Shown: positions 13,024 through 23,930 of the stretch, one piece after another
How the letters are laid out: each line of letters begins with the position of its first letter
Position numbering within the stretch: position 1 is the first letter of the stretch
Source of the DNA: Combretum micranthum
Taxonomy: Eukaryota > Streptophyta > Magnoliopsida > Myrtales > Combretaceae
Assembly (NCBI GenBank): GCA_024138025.1
Contig: JAMXBD010001033.1
Coordinates: forward strand, 372,001-436,000
Reading direction: 5' to 3'
Length of the DNA: 64,000 nucleotides
Position numbers and translations under genes: made by a program
The notes under the pieces: model-generated
The model's input: only the letters and a program-made list of their open reading frames with translations
Database searches by the model: none
What the model was told of the DNA's origin: nothing

Positions 13024-16000
13024 TGAAATACTCCAAAATTTTACCTATCTAAGTTAGAAAATTCATAATTGAATAGTGTAATAGGTGGTTAATTTTGAAT
13101 TAAAATTAGAAATTTACTTAGAAATTTAACTTAGTTTTAGTTAAATCAAGTAAAGTAAAATATATGATATAATTAGATAGATGGACATAATTAAATTAGT
13201 AAATAGATTTAGTTGAAATTTGTGATTTCAAATTAACCTTTCAATTTGTCTATTTGCCTTAATTTTCTATCCCAACAAATTAAATGACTCCATCCCTTTC
13301 AAATTTTCAAATTAACTAATTTTTCAAGTTCAATTGCCTAAATTTCTAAAATGTCCAGTTTAACTATTTTAATTTAAATTTTGATTTCCTAATCCCTAGA
13401 AATTTGAATTTGATTACTTGATTAAGAGGTACAAATCCATTCAATACCAAGCTTAACTCAAAGTCCAAAATGCCCAAGCCCATGAACTTTTATAAAAATC
13501 TTAAGAGACCTTAATCCTTATCTTTTTTTTTTTCTTTTATTTCCTTTTCTAGCTACCCTTCTTTCTCTCTAATTTCCTCTCCTTTTTTCTCTAAAACACA
13601 CCTAAAATCTCTACTCAAATATTTCTTAAGAGAAGTTGAAGACATAAATTAATAGTAAAGTAAGAAATTAGCTTGAAGAAGCTACATCAATTTAAGAAGA
13701 ACTAGCAGTAGTAGTAGTGAAGATCAATTAGCTTCAGTTGGACTAAACAAGTAAGTTAGTTGTTTTCTTTAAATTTATTATCGTATATGCAGGTATATGA
13801 TGAATTAGAGCTATATATATTGTAGGGTTTATGATAATATTTGTAAACTAGTAGTTTATAAGCACATATATTAAACCTCATATATGTATATGTTTATGTA
13901 GACTAAGTGTTTGATGATATGTCATGGAGAAGTAAGATATAGAAATATTAACAGAAGCATTATATAGACATGAAAGTAACTTTATATGATGATATTGAGA
14001 TGTTTTTGTTGAATATGTGACAAATTAAACTAAGTTAAAATTAGGGTAAAAAGACAAAGGAAAAACGTAACTCTTATGCCATATGCGTCACAAACATGAT
14101 AAAAGCGGAAATAAAATTCTAGGGTGCTCACAGGCATGATGAAGACCGTGATCTCCACTAATCATGGACTTTCATATGTAACGATCTAGATCACGATCGT
14201 GATGAGAGGCGTGATGTCCTTTGATCACATTTTTCCCCTGATCATGAGCATGACAAGGGCCATGATGACTATCATAGCCTCCATCATGAGTGTGATGAGG
14301 CTAGTAATGAGGATCATAACCCCCATCACGGGCTTGATCCACCCCCATGGTATCGTTCATTTAAAAAAAGGAAAAAAAAAAAAAGGAAACAAAGATGAAA
14401 TGAAATAGATAAATAATAAATAATAGATATGATATGTTAGTATGTTTATAAAAATGAATTAAGTATATGTTAAGTGTATTTGAAAGTATAGAGTGAATTA
14501 ATAGTTTTATAACGAAATTAGATTTAATGTGGATATTAAGTATAATCTTAGATATAAAATGAACTAGTTAATAAATCTAAGTTCAACTTGACATAATAAA
14601 CTTAATAAGCTAAAATGAACTACATTGATTAAGTCTAATAAACTTAGTCAAGCTATGTTAATATAGGCTTAATAACTTGCAATTAGCTTAGATGTAATAT
14701 GTTAGGTTAGACTATGGATAATAAATGGAGTATGTTGTTTCAAAGGTTTGTTTGTTAAAAAAAAATGAGTATTTCTTATAAGTTAGTAATTTATTTAAAT
14801 ACTTATATGAATGATAAGGAATAATTATGTTTTTTTAATGTATGTTTATAAACAAAGGAAAAAGAAATGACTTGACAGATAATGGAGAATTGTTCATATC
14901 TTGGCTTGGTAACTTTTGTAGCCATTGTGGGTTTCTATTTAGTGTCTGATCAAATAGCTTTTTAGAATAAGTTTGATGTAAGTGGATAGTTTATTTTATT
15001 GCTTACATGAATTTAATTTCTTAAACAGATGTTTCCCTGTGATATATCTTCTAAGATGGCTTTTGACTACCCTCTATTTCTGTTTAGGTTTTAGATAATA
15101 TAAGGTATGCAATAATGTGCTTATTGTTTGTTAGGATAGGCACATATCTTAAATGAATTAAAACTTAAAAATGGATAATAATTGATTGTTGCTTGTACTT
15201 GTGTTGTAGAATCTGGGCTAGGGAATGACAACCTTGCTTGGTGATGCTGACATGATAGTTATGCACTTAGGCACCCTTTTATCATGATGCAATAATAATT
15301 CATCAGTGGCTCATCGGGTAGCTAATAGGGCAAACTGTATCTGGATAACTTCTACTTAAGCTTCAGAGAAGTAATATAGTAGGGCTGGTGTTTATGGGAC
15401 TAGTTCAGTCATATTATATTATAGACTGAGATGAGTATAGATGTGTAATGACTGTGAACTTTAGATGAGGCTATTAGTTTTGTAGATGGTCATATAGGAG
15501 ATATAGGTATTCAGGTTGCCTGTATATACCCTATGAGCAATTACTGCTACTCAGGACCCTCAGATTCCCAGAGGCGTGATATCAGAGTGTGAGTGATCTC
15601 GTGTTGATTTGTTTCATTGTAATTTAAAGATATAAACTATTGGTTGATGCATTTCATTAGATTAAGTTTATGTGTCATCTCATGTGTGTTTCTGTTATTG
15701 TTATACTAGGTTTCGAATCATTATTTCCCTCTCCAGCAACCGAATTGATGATGACGATTACGATGATGATGATGATGATTGCGTGTCATCTTATGTGTAC
15801 TTCTGTTATTGTTGTATTAAGCTTTGGCTCATTATTTTGCTCTTTTTAGGCACCGATTTGATGATGACGACGATGATGATTGTCTTTTGTTTTGGGTAAC
15901 TCTGGAGGATTTTGATGAGGAGTGAATCGACATAAGACCATTGGATTTATTTTATTTTATTTTATCTAAGAGCTAGATTTATTTTATTTTATTCTGTTTA

Positions 16001-18370
16001 ATAGTTAGATTTATTTTTATGAGTTTGAAATTTCTTGAGGTCTTTGTTATAGAGCCCATGTTTGTTATTTACTATGTAAAGCTTTGTTTACCATCATGAA
16101 TAGATATTATGATGAGATACCTGATGGCATGACTTTGTTTATGAGAAAGATTATCTACTCATGACAGTAGATTATGAAATAATTTTGCAAAGTTCAATTT
16201 TACTGCTACTAGATCCAATTGTTTTTAGAATTTAATTAAACGATTTTAGAATCTAAAATTGGCTAGCAATTGTTCAACATAAACAGATTTTTTAGGGTAG
16301 CATGTGCATATAATGCAAAGGTATTATATCACTACAAGAAATTTTGGCTTTAGAGACAAAAACTTCTGTCTCTGAAAGTGAAATATCTGTCTTTAAAAAC
16401 TTTTAGAGATAGATTTTCCATCGCAAATTTCTGTTTCAAAAATCATCATCGCTAATTCTTTTAGAGACAGATTTATTTTCCGTCGCAAATTTGCTACAGA
16501 ATTTCTGTCGCAAATTTGTCTCTGTTTTATAATTAGATATTTTTAAATATCCAGTTAGTAAATATTAAATAAAATTATTCCGTTGTAAATCTGTCTCTGA
16601 TTCTAAGACAAATTATTAAAAAAGTACACATTTGCCTCTTATTTATCCTTCCTAAAAGGTCACCCATCATAGAATGCTACATACTAAGCACACTTAACAT
16701 TGAAGTTTTCACAAGCACTAAATCGATAAACCAATTCGTATCTTCATGAGTAAAGCTCCACTACTGTTTATTTAAGAGATATCACAATTTATAATATTAT
16801 AACTATAAAACATTTTACATATCTTTTATAATTTATTTTCATTTTATAATTTCACTTTACCTATTTATTAAGGATTTTTCATTAATATTTAATTAAAATA
16901 ATATATAATATTAATATATACAATGTTTACATTTTATCATAATTATTTTTAAATTATATATTTATTATAAATATATAATATTTTCAGTAGTATATTATAA
17001 TTTTTTTTTCCAAATATGATATTATTATTTAAAAATATTATATATTATGTAAATATAAATAATGTTATACATATAAATTTATATAATTTAATGATATATA
17101 TTATAATTATACTTTTTACATTAATTATTTAATATTTTATATTAACTTAATAAATTGCATATTTTTAATTAATATGTTTATTTTTTATTTCATTTTTGTT
17201 ACACTTAATAAATTATAATAATATAAAAAATATAAAAATATATTTTTCATTAATATATTAATAAAATAATATATAATACCAATTTAAATATATTTAACTA
17301 ATTATTATATATTATATATTTTATTACTTAAATATACTATATTTTTACATAGTATATTTTTTTCCCCAAATATATTATTATATTTTAAATAAATATAGTA
17401 TGTAAATATAAATTATGTAAGATATATATAATAAATTTTTTTATATTAAAAAACATATGAATAGTCATAATAAATATATAATAAAAAATTATAAATAATA
17501 TGAATATATTTTTTATTAATATATTATTAAAATATAATATATTATTTATATATTTGTATATATTTAAATATACTAAGTTTACATTTTATATTAATTATTT
17601 TATTTTACATATTTTATTATTAAAATATACTTTATTTCTAAGTAGTATTTTATGATATTTCTTGTATATAACATATTATATTATTGTTATACACTATTTT
17701 ATTAAGTTGTATAATTTGATTTTTTATATAAGTTATTATGCAAAAGAATATATTATAAGATATAAATATAATATTTATATTTTAAGTACTACTTTTAACT
17801 TATGCTTTATAAATATAAATATGTAATGTAATAATAAATATATTATAAATAAAATATATATAATTAGTTGCAAATAACATATGATTATACATATTATAGT
17901 TATTATATAATAAAATTAATTTACAAATATAATATATGTCCTTATTATATAATGCACATTTATATATATATTATATTAAATATGTATAATTAAAACTAAA
18001 TTTTAAACATAATTATTTATATATATATATGTAATAATTTAATTTAGAGACAAATTTGCAACAGAATTTAAAAAAAAAAAGAAATTGGCGCTAAAATAAT
18101 TTATTTCCCTCTAAAATCAAAGACAAATTTGCAACGGAAAAATTTTCGTCGCAAATCAATGTGTAATCCCTCACAAATTCTGTCGCAAAATATAAAAATT
18201 AGAAGATTATTCATAATTTATGTCATCACAAATCCGTCGCAAATCTGTCTCTAATTCATTTTTTTAGAGACAGAAATTTTCCATCGCAAATTTTCTGTCT
18301 CTAAAGACTAGTTTTCTAGTAGTGATATGTAGTGACTAGACATGCCTTGATCTTAATTTTAGGTGTGACA
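13024..18370 (+). repeat. 3' LTR of the LARD-like element (split by a CACTA element)
   Basis: The LTR sequence is 13024-16329 plus 18325-18370. It starts TGAAATACTCC right after the PPT and ends GTGTGACA before the TSD caaat. Against the 5' LTR it carries a local duplication of about 110 bases at about 15669-15890, with 'gatgatgacga'-type trinucleotide runs. That accounts for part of its greater length. Confidence 0.9.
16330..18324. mobile_element. Non-autonomous CACTA element
   Basis: The ends CACTACAAGAAATTTTGG (left) and CACTACTAGAAAACTAG (right, reverse complement) enclose about 2 kb of very AT-rich DNA without transposase. Subterminal blocks carry the repeated 'tttagagacaga' and 'gtcgcaaatttg' motifs that plant CACTA termini share. 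The paralogous LTR at about 10067 lacks the insert, which confirms the insertion point in 'ggtattata'. Flanks read atat on both sides. The standard 3-bp TSD cannot be fixed in this simple sequence. Confidence 0.9.
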
Positions 18371-20294
18371 CAAATGGTGTGAAGTATCCTGTAACAAGAG
18401 CTGGAAAAGTGTCATTCTCTCCATCATTATATTTATCTAACAATCTTCTTATTTCATCTCTCTCAAATAAATTAATGCCAGTGAGACAAGTTACTAAAAA
18501 ATAAAATTGTTGTGTACTAATTTATCCTAAATTATGTTTGTTCCAAGAGTTCTCACCAATGAGATCATTGATCGTTCTATTAAATGAGAGGGACTGTACT
18601 ACATGGAGGATTTCAATAGTGGCAGAGCAAATAAAGTTAGTAAAGATGGCAATGAAGAATGAGAAATTTGGGTTTGACATCATATATTGGGATATCCCTC
18701 ATTTTCTTATTTGAAAAATCTATTTCCCAGTTTATTTTCAAGTGTTTGTGATACTATGTTTAAGTGTGAGTCTTGTAGTTTGGCCAAAAGTCATAGAGCC
18801 TCTTATCTAATAAACCCAAAAAGATGTCAAAAACCATTTATATTAGTTCATTCAGACGTTTAGGCCTGCCCATATTTCAATTTCTTTTATAATAAAATGG
18901 TTTGTGGTTTTTTTTTTTTATGATTGCACCTGTATGACTTGGCTATACTTGATGAAAAACAAAAATGATGTAGCTGAAATATGTGTACATTTCATGCTAT
19001 GATTAGAATTCAATTCTTTACTAAATTACAAGTACCTCGTTTTGATAATGGTGGGGAATTTGTTAATAAAGAATTATAGGATTATTTCCATGCTTATGGT
19101 CTATATCATGAGACAACATGCGCTCAAACTCTACTACAAAATGGCATTGTAGAAAAGAAGAATAGGCATATTTTGGAGACAACTAAAGCTCTTTTGATAG
19201 CAGCAAATGCACCATAGAGATATTAGGCAAACGTAGTAACTACTGCTATTTATTGATTAAATTGCGTGTTGTCCTTGGTATTAAACCTTGAGACTCCACT
19301 ACAAGTCTTAGCGACTAGACATGCCTTGATCTTAATTTAAGGTGTGACACAAATGGTGTGAAGTATCCTGTAGCAAGAGTTGGAAAAGTGTCATTCTCTC
19401 CATCGTTATATTTATCTAGCAATCTTCTTATTTCATCTCTCTCAAATAAATTAATGCCAGTTAGACAAGTTACTAAAAAATAAAATTGTTGTGTACTAAT
19501 TTATCCTAAATTATGTTTGTTCCAAGATGTTCTCACCAATGAGATCATTGATCGTTCTATTAAATGAGAGGGACTGTACTACATGGAGGATTTCAATAGT
19601 GGCAGAGCAAATAAAGTTAGTAAAGATGGCAATGAAGAATGAGAAATTTGGGTTTGACATCATAGATTGGGATATCCCTCATTTTCTTATTTGAAAAATC
19701 TATTTCCCAGTTTATTTTCAAGTGTTTGTGATACTATGTTTAAGTGTGAGTCTTGTAGTTTGGCCAAAAGTCACAGAGCCTCTTATCTAATAAACCCAAA
19801 AAGATGTCAAAAACCATTTATATTAGTTCATTCAGACGTTTAGGCTTGCCCATATTTTAATTTCTTCTATAATAAAATGGTTTGTGGTTTTTTTTTTTTT
19901 TTTATGATTGCACTTGTATGACTTGGCTATACTTGATTAAAAACAAAAATGATGTAGCTGAAATATGTCATACATTTCATGCTATGATTAGAATTCAATT
20001 CTTTACTAAATTACAAGTACCTCGTTTTGATAATGGTGGGGAATTTGTTAATAAAGAATTATAGGATTACTTCCATGCTTATGGTCTATATCATGAGACA
20101 ACATGCGCTCAAACTCTACTACAAAATGGCATTGTAGAAAAGAAGAATACATATTTTGGAGACAACTAAAGCTCTTTTGATAGCAGCAAATGCACCATAG
20201 AGATATTAGGCAAACGTAGTAACTACTGCTATTTATTGATTAAATTGCATGTTGTCCATGGTATTAAACCTTGAGAGTCCACTACAAGTCTTAG
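18332..20294 (+). repeat. Tandem duplication, about 980-bp units (LTR end + integrase)
   Basis: Unit 1 is 18332-19310 and unit 2 is 19311-20294. Both begin 'gactagacatgccttgatc', the last 40 bases of the LARD-like element's 3' LTR, and run through the TSD and the Copia integrase to 'cactacaagtctta'. The copies differ only by scattered substitutions and a longer T run in unit 2 (near 19890). The unit spans the TE junction, so it was duplicated after that insertion. Confidence 0.93.
18376..19311 (+). pseudogene. Copia protease end and integrase, duplicated copy 1
   Basis: The translation resumes with 'GVKYPVTRAGKVSF' (protease/pre-integrase linker). It then gives the pre-integrase region and the integrase core with 'LVHSDV', and 'DNGGEFVNKEL' at about 19042, containing the second catalytic Asp region. 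Multiple stops. The first half of this Copia gene lies more than 11 kb upstream, beyond the inserted LARD-like element. Confidence 0.85.
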
Positions 20295-20520
20295 CTCATC
20301 ACATGTCTTTACCTTCAATTTTAATGCTCCCTACAAAAGTATTTGAATGCGTGGTATATGTCCGTCTTCATAAAAATGAAAGAACCAAAATTGATCCATT
20401 TGTTGTCCATTGTATTATTCTTCGGTTATGCAACATATAAGGGATATTGATGCTATGATCTAAGTACCATGTGCCTTTGTGTCACTATGGGCGTTACTTT
20501 CCTAGAAATGGAAATATTCT
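19312..20520 (+). pseudogene. Copia integrase, copy 2, and integrase C-terminus
   Basis: Copy 2 repeats the integrase core (DNGGEFVNKEL at about 20031). It then runs on uniquely into the C-terminal integrase region at 20295-20520 ('LAHHMSLPSILMLPTKVFECVVYVRLH', family pattern V-F-G-C-x-x-Y-V-H). Stops interrupt the frame. Confidence 0.85.
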
Positions 20521-22470
20521 TTAAAAAAAAAAAGTTCAAATTCTTCTCTCTAAGGAGAGCTACTTAGTGAAGAGTAGCATAATTTAGATAATGTAAGCAG
20601 TTTGGAAAAGTGGTTGGGTTTTTAGGCTTTTCATGATGAAGGCAAAAAGATTTCTCTCCAAGAGAATCTTCAAGAAAGTGGAAATATTGAAATTGGGAAT
20701 GAATATGATCTAGAACAACCTTTTCTTGAGCAACAACCCACTCTTGAGTAGTCCTCTCATGGTTTAGTGCCAATCGACCATACTCCTAAGAATAATTCTG
20801 AGGTAAAATCTCTAGATCCCTCTCCCTTTAATGATTCTCCTCGCTATGAATTGCCTTTCAGATACAACCGTGGCAAGCCACCAAATCAAGACGTACCAGA
20901 TCATGGAGAAGGGCAAGTAAGATATTCAATTGCCATATTAGTACCAAGATACTGCCATGACCACTAAAGAACTTAGTGCATCAATTGTCATCTGAACACA
21001 TTCTAAGTACAGTATAAGAAGCCTTAATTGATCTAAAATGGGTTTAAGTAATTATCGAAGAAATGGCAACTCTACGAAAGAACAACACCAGGAAACTGGT
21101 GCCTCTACCAGAAGGAAAGAAAGTAGAAGGATGCTGATATGTATTCTCCATCAAACATAAAGCAGATGGGACAATAGATTGGTATAAAGAAAGACTTACC
21201 CCAAAAGGATACACATAGTCATACAATGTTGAATATCTCTCACCAGTAGCAAAATTAAATACAATGAGGGTGCTGCTATCATTAGCTGCAAACTTAGATT
21301 GGTCATTGCATCAATTTGATGTGAAAAATGCATTCCTTCATGGGAACTTAGAAGAAGAATTGTACATGGAAGTTCCACTAGGTTTCATTGCTTCACAAAC
21401 TAAAATTGTGCATGTTGGAAAAGGCATTGTACAGGTTAAAACATTCACCAAGAGCATGGTTTCGATGATTCAGCTTACCTATGACAGAATATGTTTATAA
21501 GCAATGTAATTCATATCATACTTTGTTTCTAAAGCATTGGGAAGGACTAGTAATAGCTCTAATAACCTATGTTGATGATATGATGATTACAAGAAATGAA
21601 GATGAGGAGATCATAAAGCTACAAAATCATTTAGTAACTGAATTGGAAATGAAAAATCTTGGCTACCTTAAGTACTTTCTTGGAATTGAGGTAGCAAGAT
21701 CAAAGCAAGGGATTTTTCTTTTACAAAGAAAGTATGTCCTTGACTTGTTAGTAGAAAAAAGAATGCTCGATCATAAACCAGCAGACCCTCTAATTATTCA
21801 GAATCACAAGCTTAGAGAATATCCCAATCAGGTTCCTACAAACAGAGAAAGATATCAGCAGCTAATAGGCAAATTGATTTACTTACTTACACAAGACCAG
21901 ATATTGCCTATGCTATAATCTTGGTAAGTTAGTGAATACTTCGATATTTGAAAACTTCACTAGGAAAATGGCTTATGTTTATATAGCATAATGACCTCTG
22001 TATAAATGGTTATACATATGCAGACTAGGCTATAAGCATTACAGATAAGAACTCTACCTTTGTCAGTGGAAACTTGGTCACGTGGAGGAGCAAAAAGCAA
22101 AAAGGTAGTTGCTTTATCTAGTCCAAAGGCTGAATTTTGTGGCATGGCTAAAAGGCTTTGTGAACTACTCTGGTTTAAAGAGCTTATGAGAGAAATTAGA
22201 TACTCACCTAAGCTTTTGATGAGACTATTTTGTGATAATAGAGATGCAATAGAAATTAGCCAAAATCCAGTTCAACATGATTGAACAAAACATGTTGAAA
22301 TTAATTGGTATTTCATTAAAGAAAAACTAAAGAGAAGATAGTTCAATTTCCATTCGAAAAGTTCAAAAAGCAACTAGCCAATACACTTGCAAAGGCTGTT
22401 TCAAGCAAAGTATTCCATAGCTCACTTAGTAAGTTGGGGATAGAAAACATCTTTGCACCAACGTGAAGGG
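20521..22470 (+). pseudogene. Copia reverse transcriptase and RNase H, broken
   Basis: RT motifs are 'LDWSLHQFDVKNAFLHG' (about 21294) and the active-site box YVDD at 21568-21579 in 'LITYVDDMMI'. These are followed by 'LGYLKYFLGIEVARSKQGI' and 'RYQQLIGKLIYL'. RNase H is at 22060-22284 ('SKKVVALSSPKAEF', then 'FCDNRDAIEISQNPVQHD'), ending with the usual 'lakavsskvFhsslsKLGi' tail near 22440. Frameshifts and stops throughout; not functional. Confidence 0.9.
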
Positions 22471-22473
22471 ACA

Positions 22474-22668
22474 TGTTGGCATAAGCTAGGAACCTTCTTA
22501 ATTAATGATTCCTAAAATCCTGGAGTCAAAGATTTTTATTAGCATGATTATAGTAACTCCATGTATGATATCTTTTTTTTTTTTCCTTTTTTTAGAATCA
22601 CATGCATATAAATGCAGCCTTGTATTGATTGAAACAAATGAATAAGAAAATAGAAATTCTTTTTATCA
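22474..22668 (+). repeat. 3' LTR of the Copia element
   Basis: It starts TGTTGGCATAAGC, ends TTATCA, and is followed by the TSD cattc (22669-22673). It pairs with 5526-5721. Confidence 0.92.
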
Positions 22669-22673
22669 CATTC

Positions 22674-23389
22674 TAACTCTATGTCTTTTACAATTTATCA
22701 CTTAGATATTAAACTTGCTAAGTTCATCTATATTTCGTTTCTCTAATCCATTTTCATTATGTTTGTTTCATTTATGATAATCGTCCAATACAACACTAAC
22801 CCATATATATTCATATTATATGATGCATATAGCATATGCATATGACTCTTAAAGCCAACCTCTCACACAAACAGTTAGTATTTTATTAGTTTTTCCTTAG
22901 ATGTTTAATAGTTGATGTTTGGGATACTTTAAGTACTTTAAATGTGTAGTGAAAGTTGTTAAATTTGATTATGAGTATATTGAAATTATACTTAAGCACG
23001 TATTATTTTTTATTTTTTTTAAGTAAATAAAATAAATAAACACGTAAAAAGGCTTGCTTGTCTTAATTTAACCTTTATTATTAAGAAAAAATCTATCGGA
23101 TATCACACACCATGTACTATTTATATATAATATATAAATGACAGTAAAGTTTTAATATATGTGTTGCTTTGTAGCCATATTAGGATAGTCTAATTTAGCT
23201 TGTATTTCAACTTAACACTTGACTATTAAAGATAATTTGTAACTTTAATTTCCTAAACATCAAAATCATCTATCACGACCGTTCCCTATTGCATTTGATA
23301 TGAAAATATATATGAAAAAGTTTCATAACCATTCCCTGCCAATTGCCAACATGATCAGGGTAGTCGTTTCTTAAGCTAGTACCACTACT
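22674..23389. other. Intergenic AT-rich sequence
   Basis: No gene, LTR end or terminal inverted repeat recognised. Confidence 0.5.
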
Positions 23390-23930
23390 TGTAAACTATT
23401 CAAGTTCAATTCAGTTTTAAGCTTAAAAAGAAAAAGAATCAAGTCTAACCTAAAAGTAAAATTCATTTATTTAAACGGTTTGAATTCAAACTTTTGCTTA
23501 AACTCATAAGCTGATTTACTTGAACTCATAAATAGGCCCGTTTAACTTTTGTGCTTGCTCATGAGATTATATATATATATAAATAAAGCTAATTTCTATT
23601 TAATAAATATACATATATCATGCAACTCTCATCTACTTTTTCAGATCCATTAAATATATGATATAGAAAAGTTAAATAGATTTTATTCATTCTTAAATAT
23701 TGTACTATATACATTTATTTTGTATATATTTATTCACCCAAACCAAGCTTCTCAAGAGTTACTTGAGCTTGACTAAACTTGATCTTGATTTATAAACAAG
23801 CTAAATTTTAATCTAGATTTTAACTTTGACAAAAAATGTGGATTAGCTTGATAATTCTTTAAACAAGTTAAATCTGATCCATTAAAAGTTCAACTCGACT
23901 CGATTCATTTAAAACTATAGTTTTTTCGTT
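23390..23930. repeat. Decayed dispersed repeat similar to 230-720
   Basis: It is rich in 'caagttcaattc', 'gagcttgac', 'caactcgactcgattc' and 'gaactcataa' motifs, with a TA-rich core at 23570-23720. It shares vocabulary with 230-720. No TSD or clean ends found, so the element class is uncertain. Confidence 0.3.

Larger units (their letters stand above)
6972..18370 (+). mobile_element. Large coding-less LTR retroelement (LARD-like), TSD caaat
   Basis: Two LTRs of more than 3 kb (6972-10109 and 13024-18370, the latter enlarged by a CACTA insertion) flank an internal region of about 2.9 kb. That internal region has no pol or gag homology in any frame. The TSD caaat is perfect at 6967-6971 and 18371-18375, inside the Copia protease. 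A PBS-like TGGTATTAGAG lies at 10119. A purine tract aaggaggaaagaa (13011-13023) abuts the 3' LTR start TGAAATACTCC. The 5' LTR starts GG instead of TG (point change); the 3' LTR ends GTGTGACA. This fits a 'large retrotransposon derivative', which depends on an autonomous partner. LTR style suggests Ty3/Gypsy, but without pol that is inference. Confidence 0.9.
5526..22668 (+). mobile_element. Ty1/Copia retrotransposon with nested insertions (TSD cattc)
   Basis: The two LTRs are 5526-5721 (starts TATTAGCATGAGC, a decayed TG) and 22474-22668 (starts TGTTGGCATAAGC), each about 195 bp. The 5-bp TSD cattc at 5521-5525 and 22669-22673 is perfect. A PBS TGGTATTAGAG (tRNA-iMet type) directly follows the 5' LTR at 5722. 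A purine stretch gaaggga (22465-22471) precedes the 3' LTR. Coding order is gag, protease, integrase, reverse transcriptase, RNase H, as in Copia. The reading frame is broken by many stops. The pol gene is split in protease at 6971 by an 11.4 kb LTR element, and about 980 bp of the integrase part is tandemly repeated. Removing these leaves an ordinary element of about 4.8 kb. Confidence 0.93.

Noticed and set aside
14199..14408. 69-residue Met/Ile-rich ORF
   Set aside because: A by-product of the GATCAC/GTGATC motif repeats in the LTR; the counterpart in the 5' LTR is not open.
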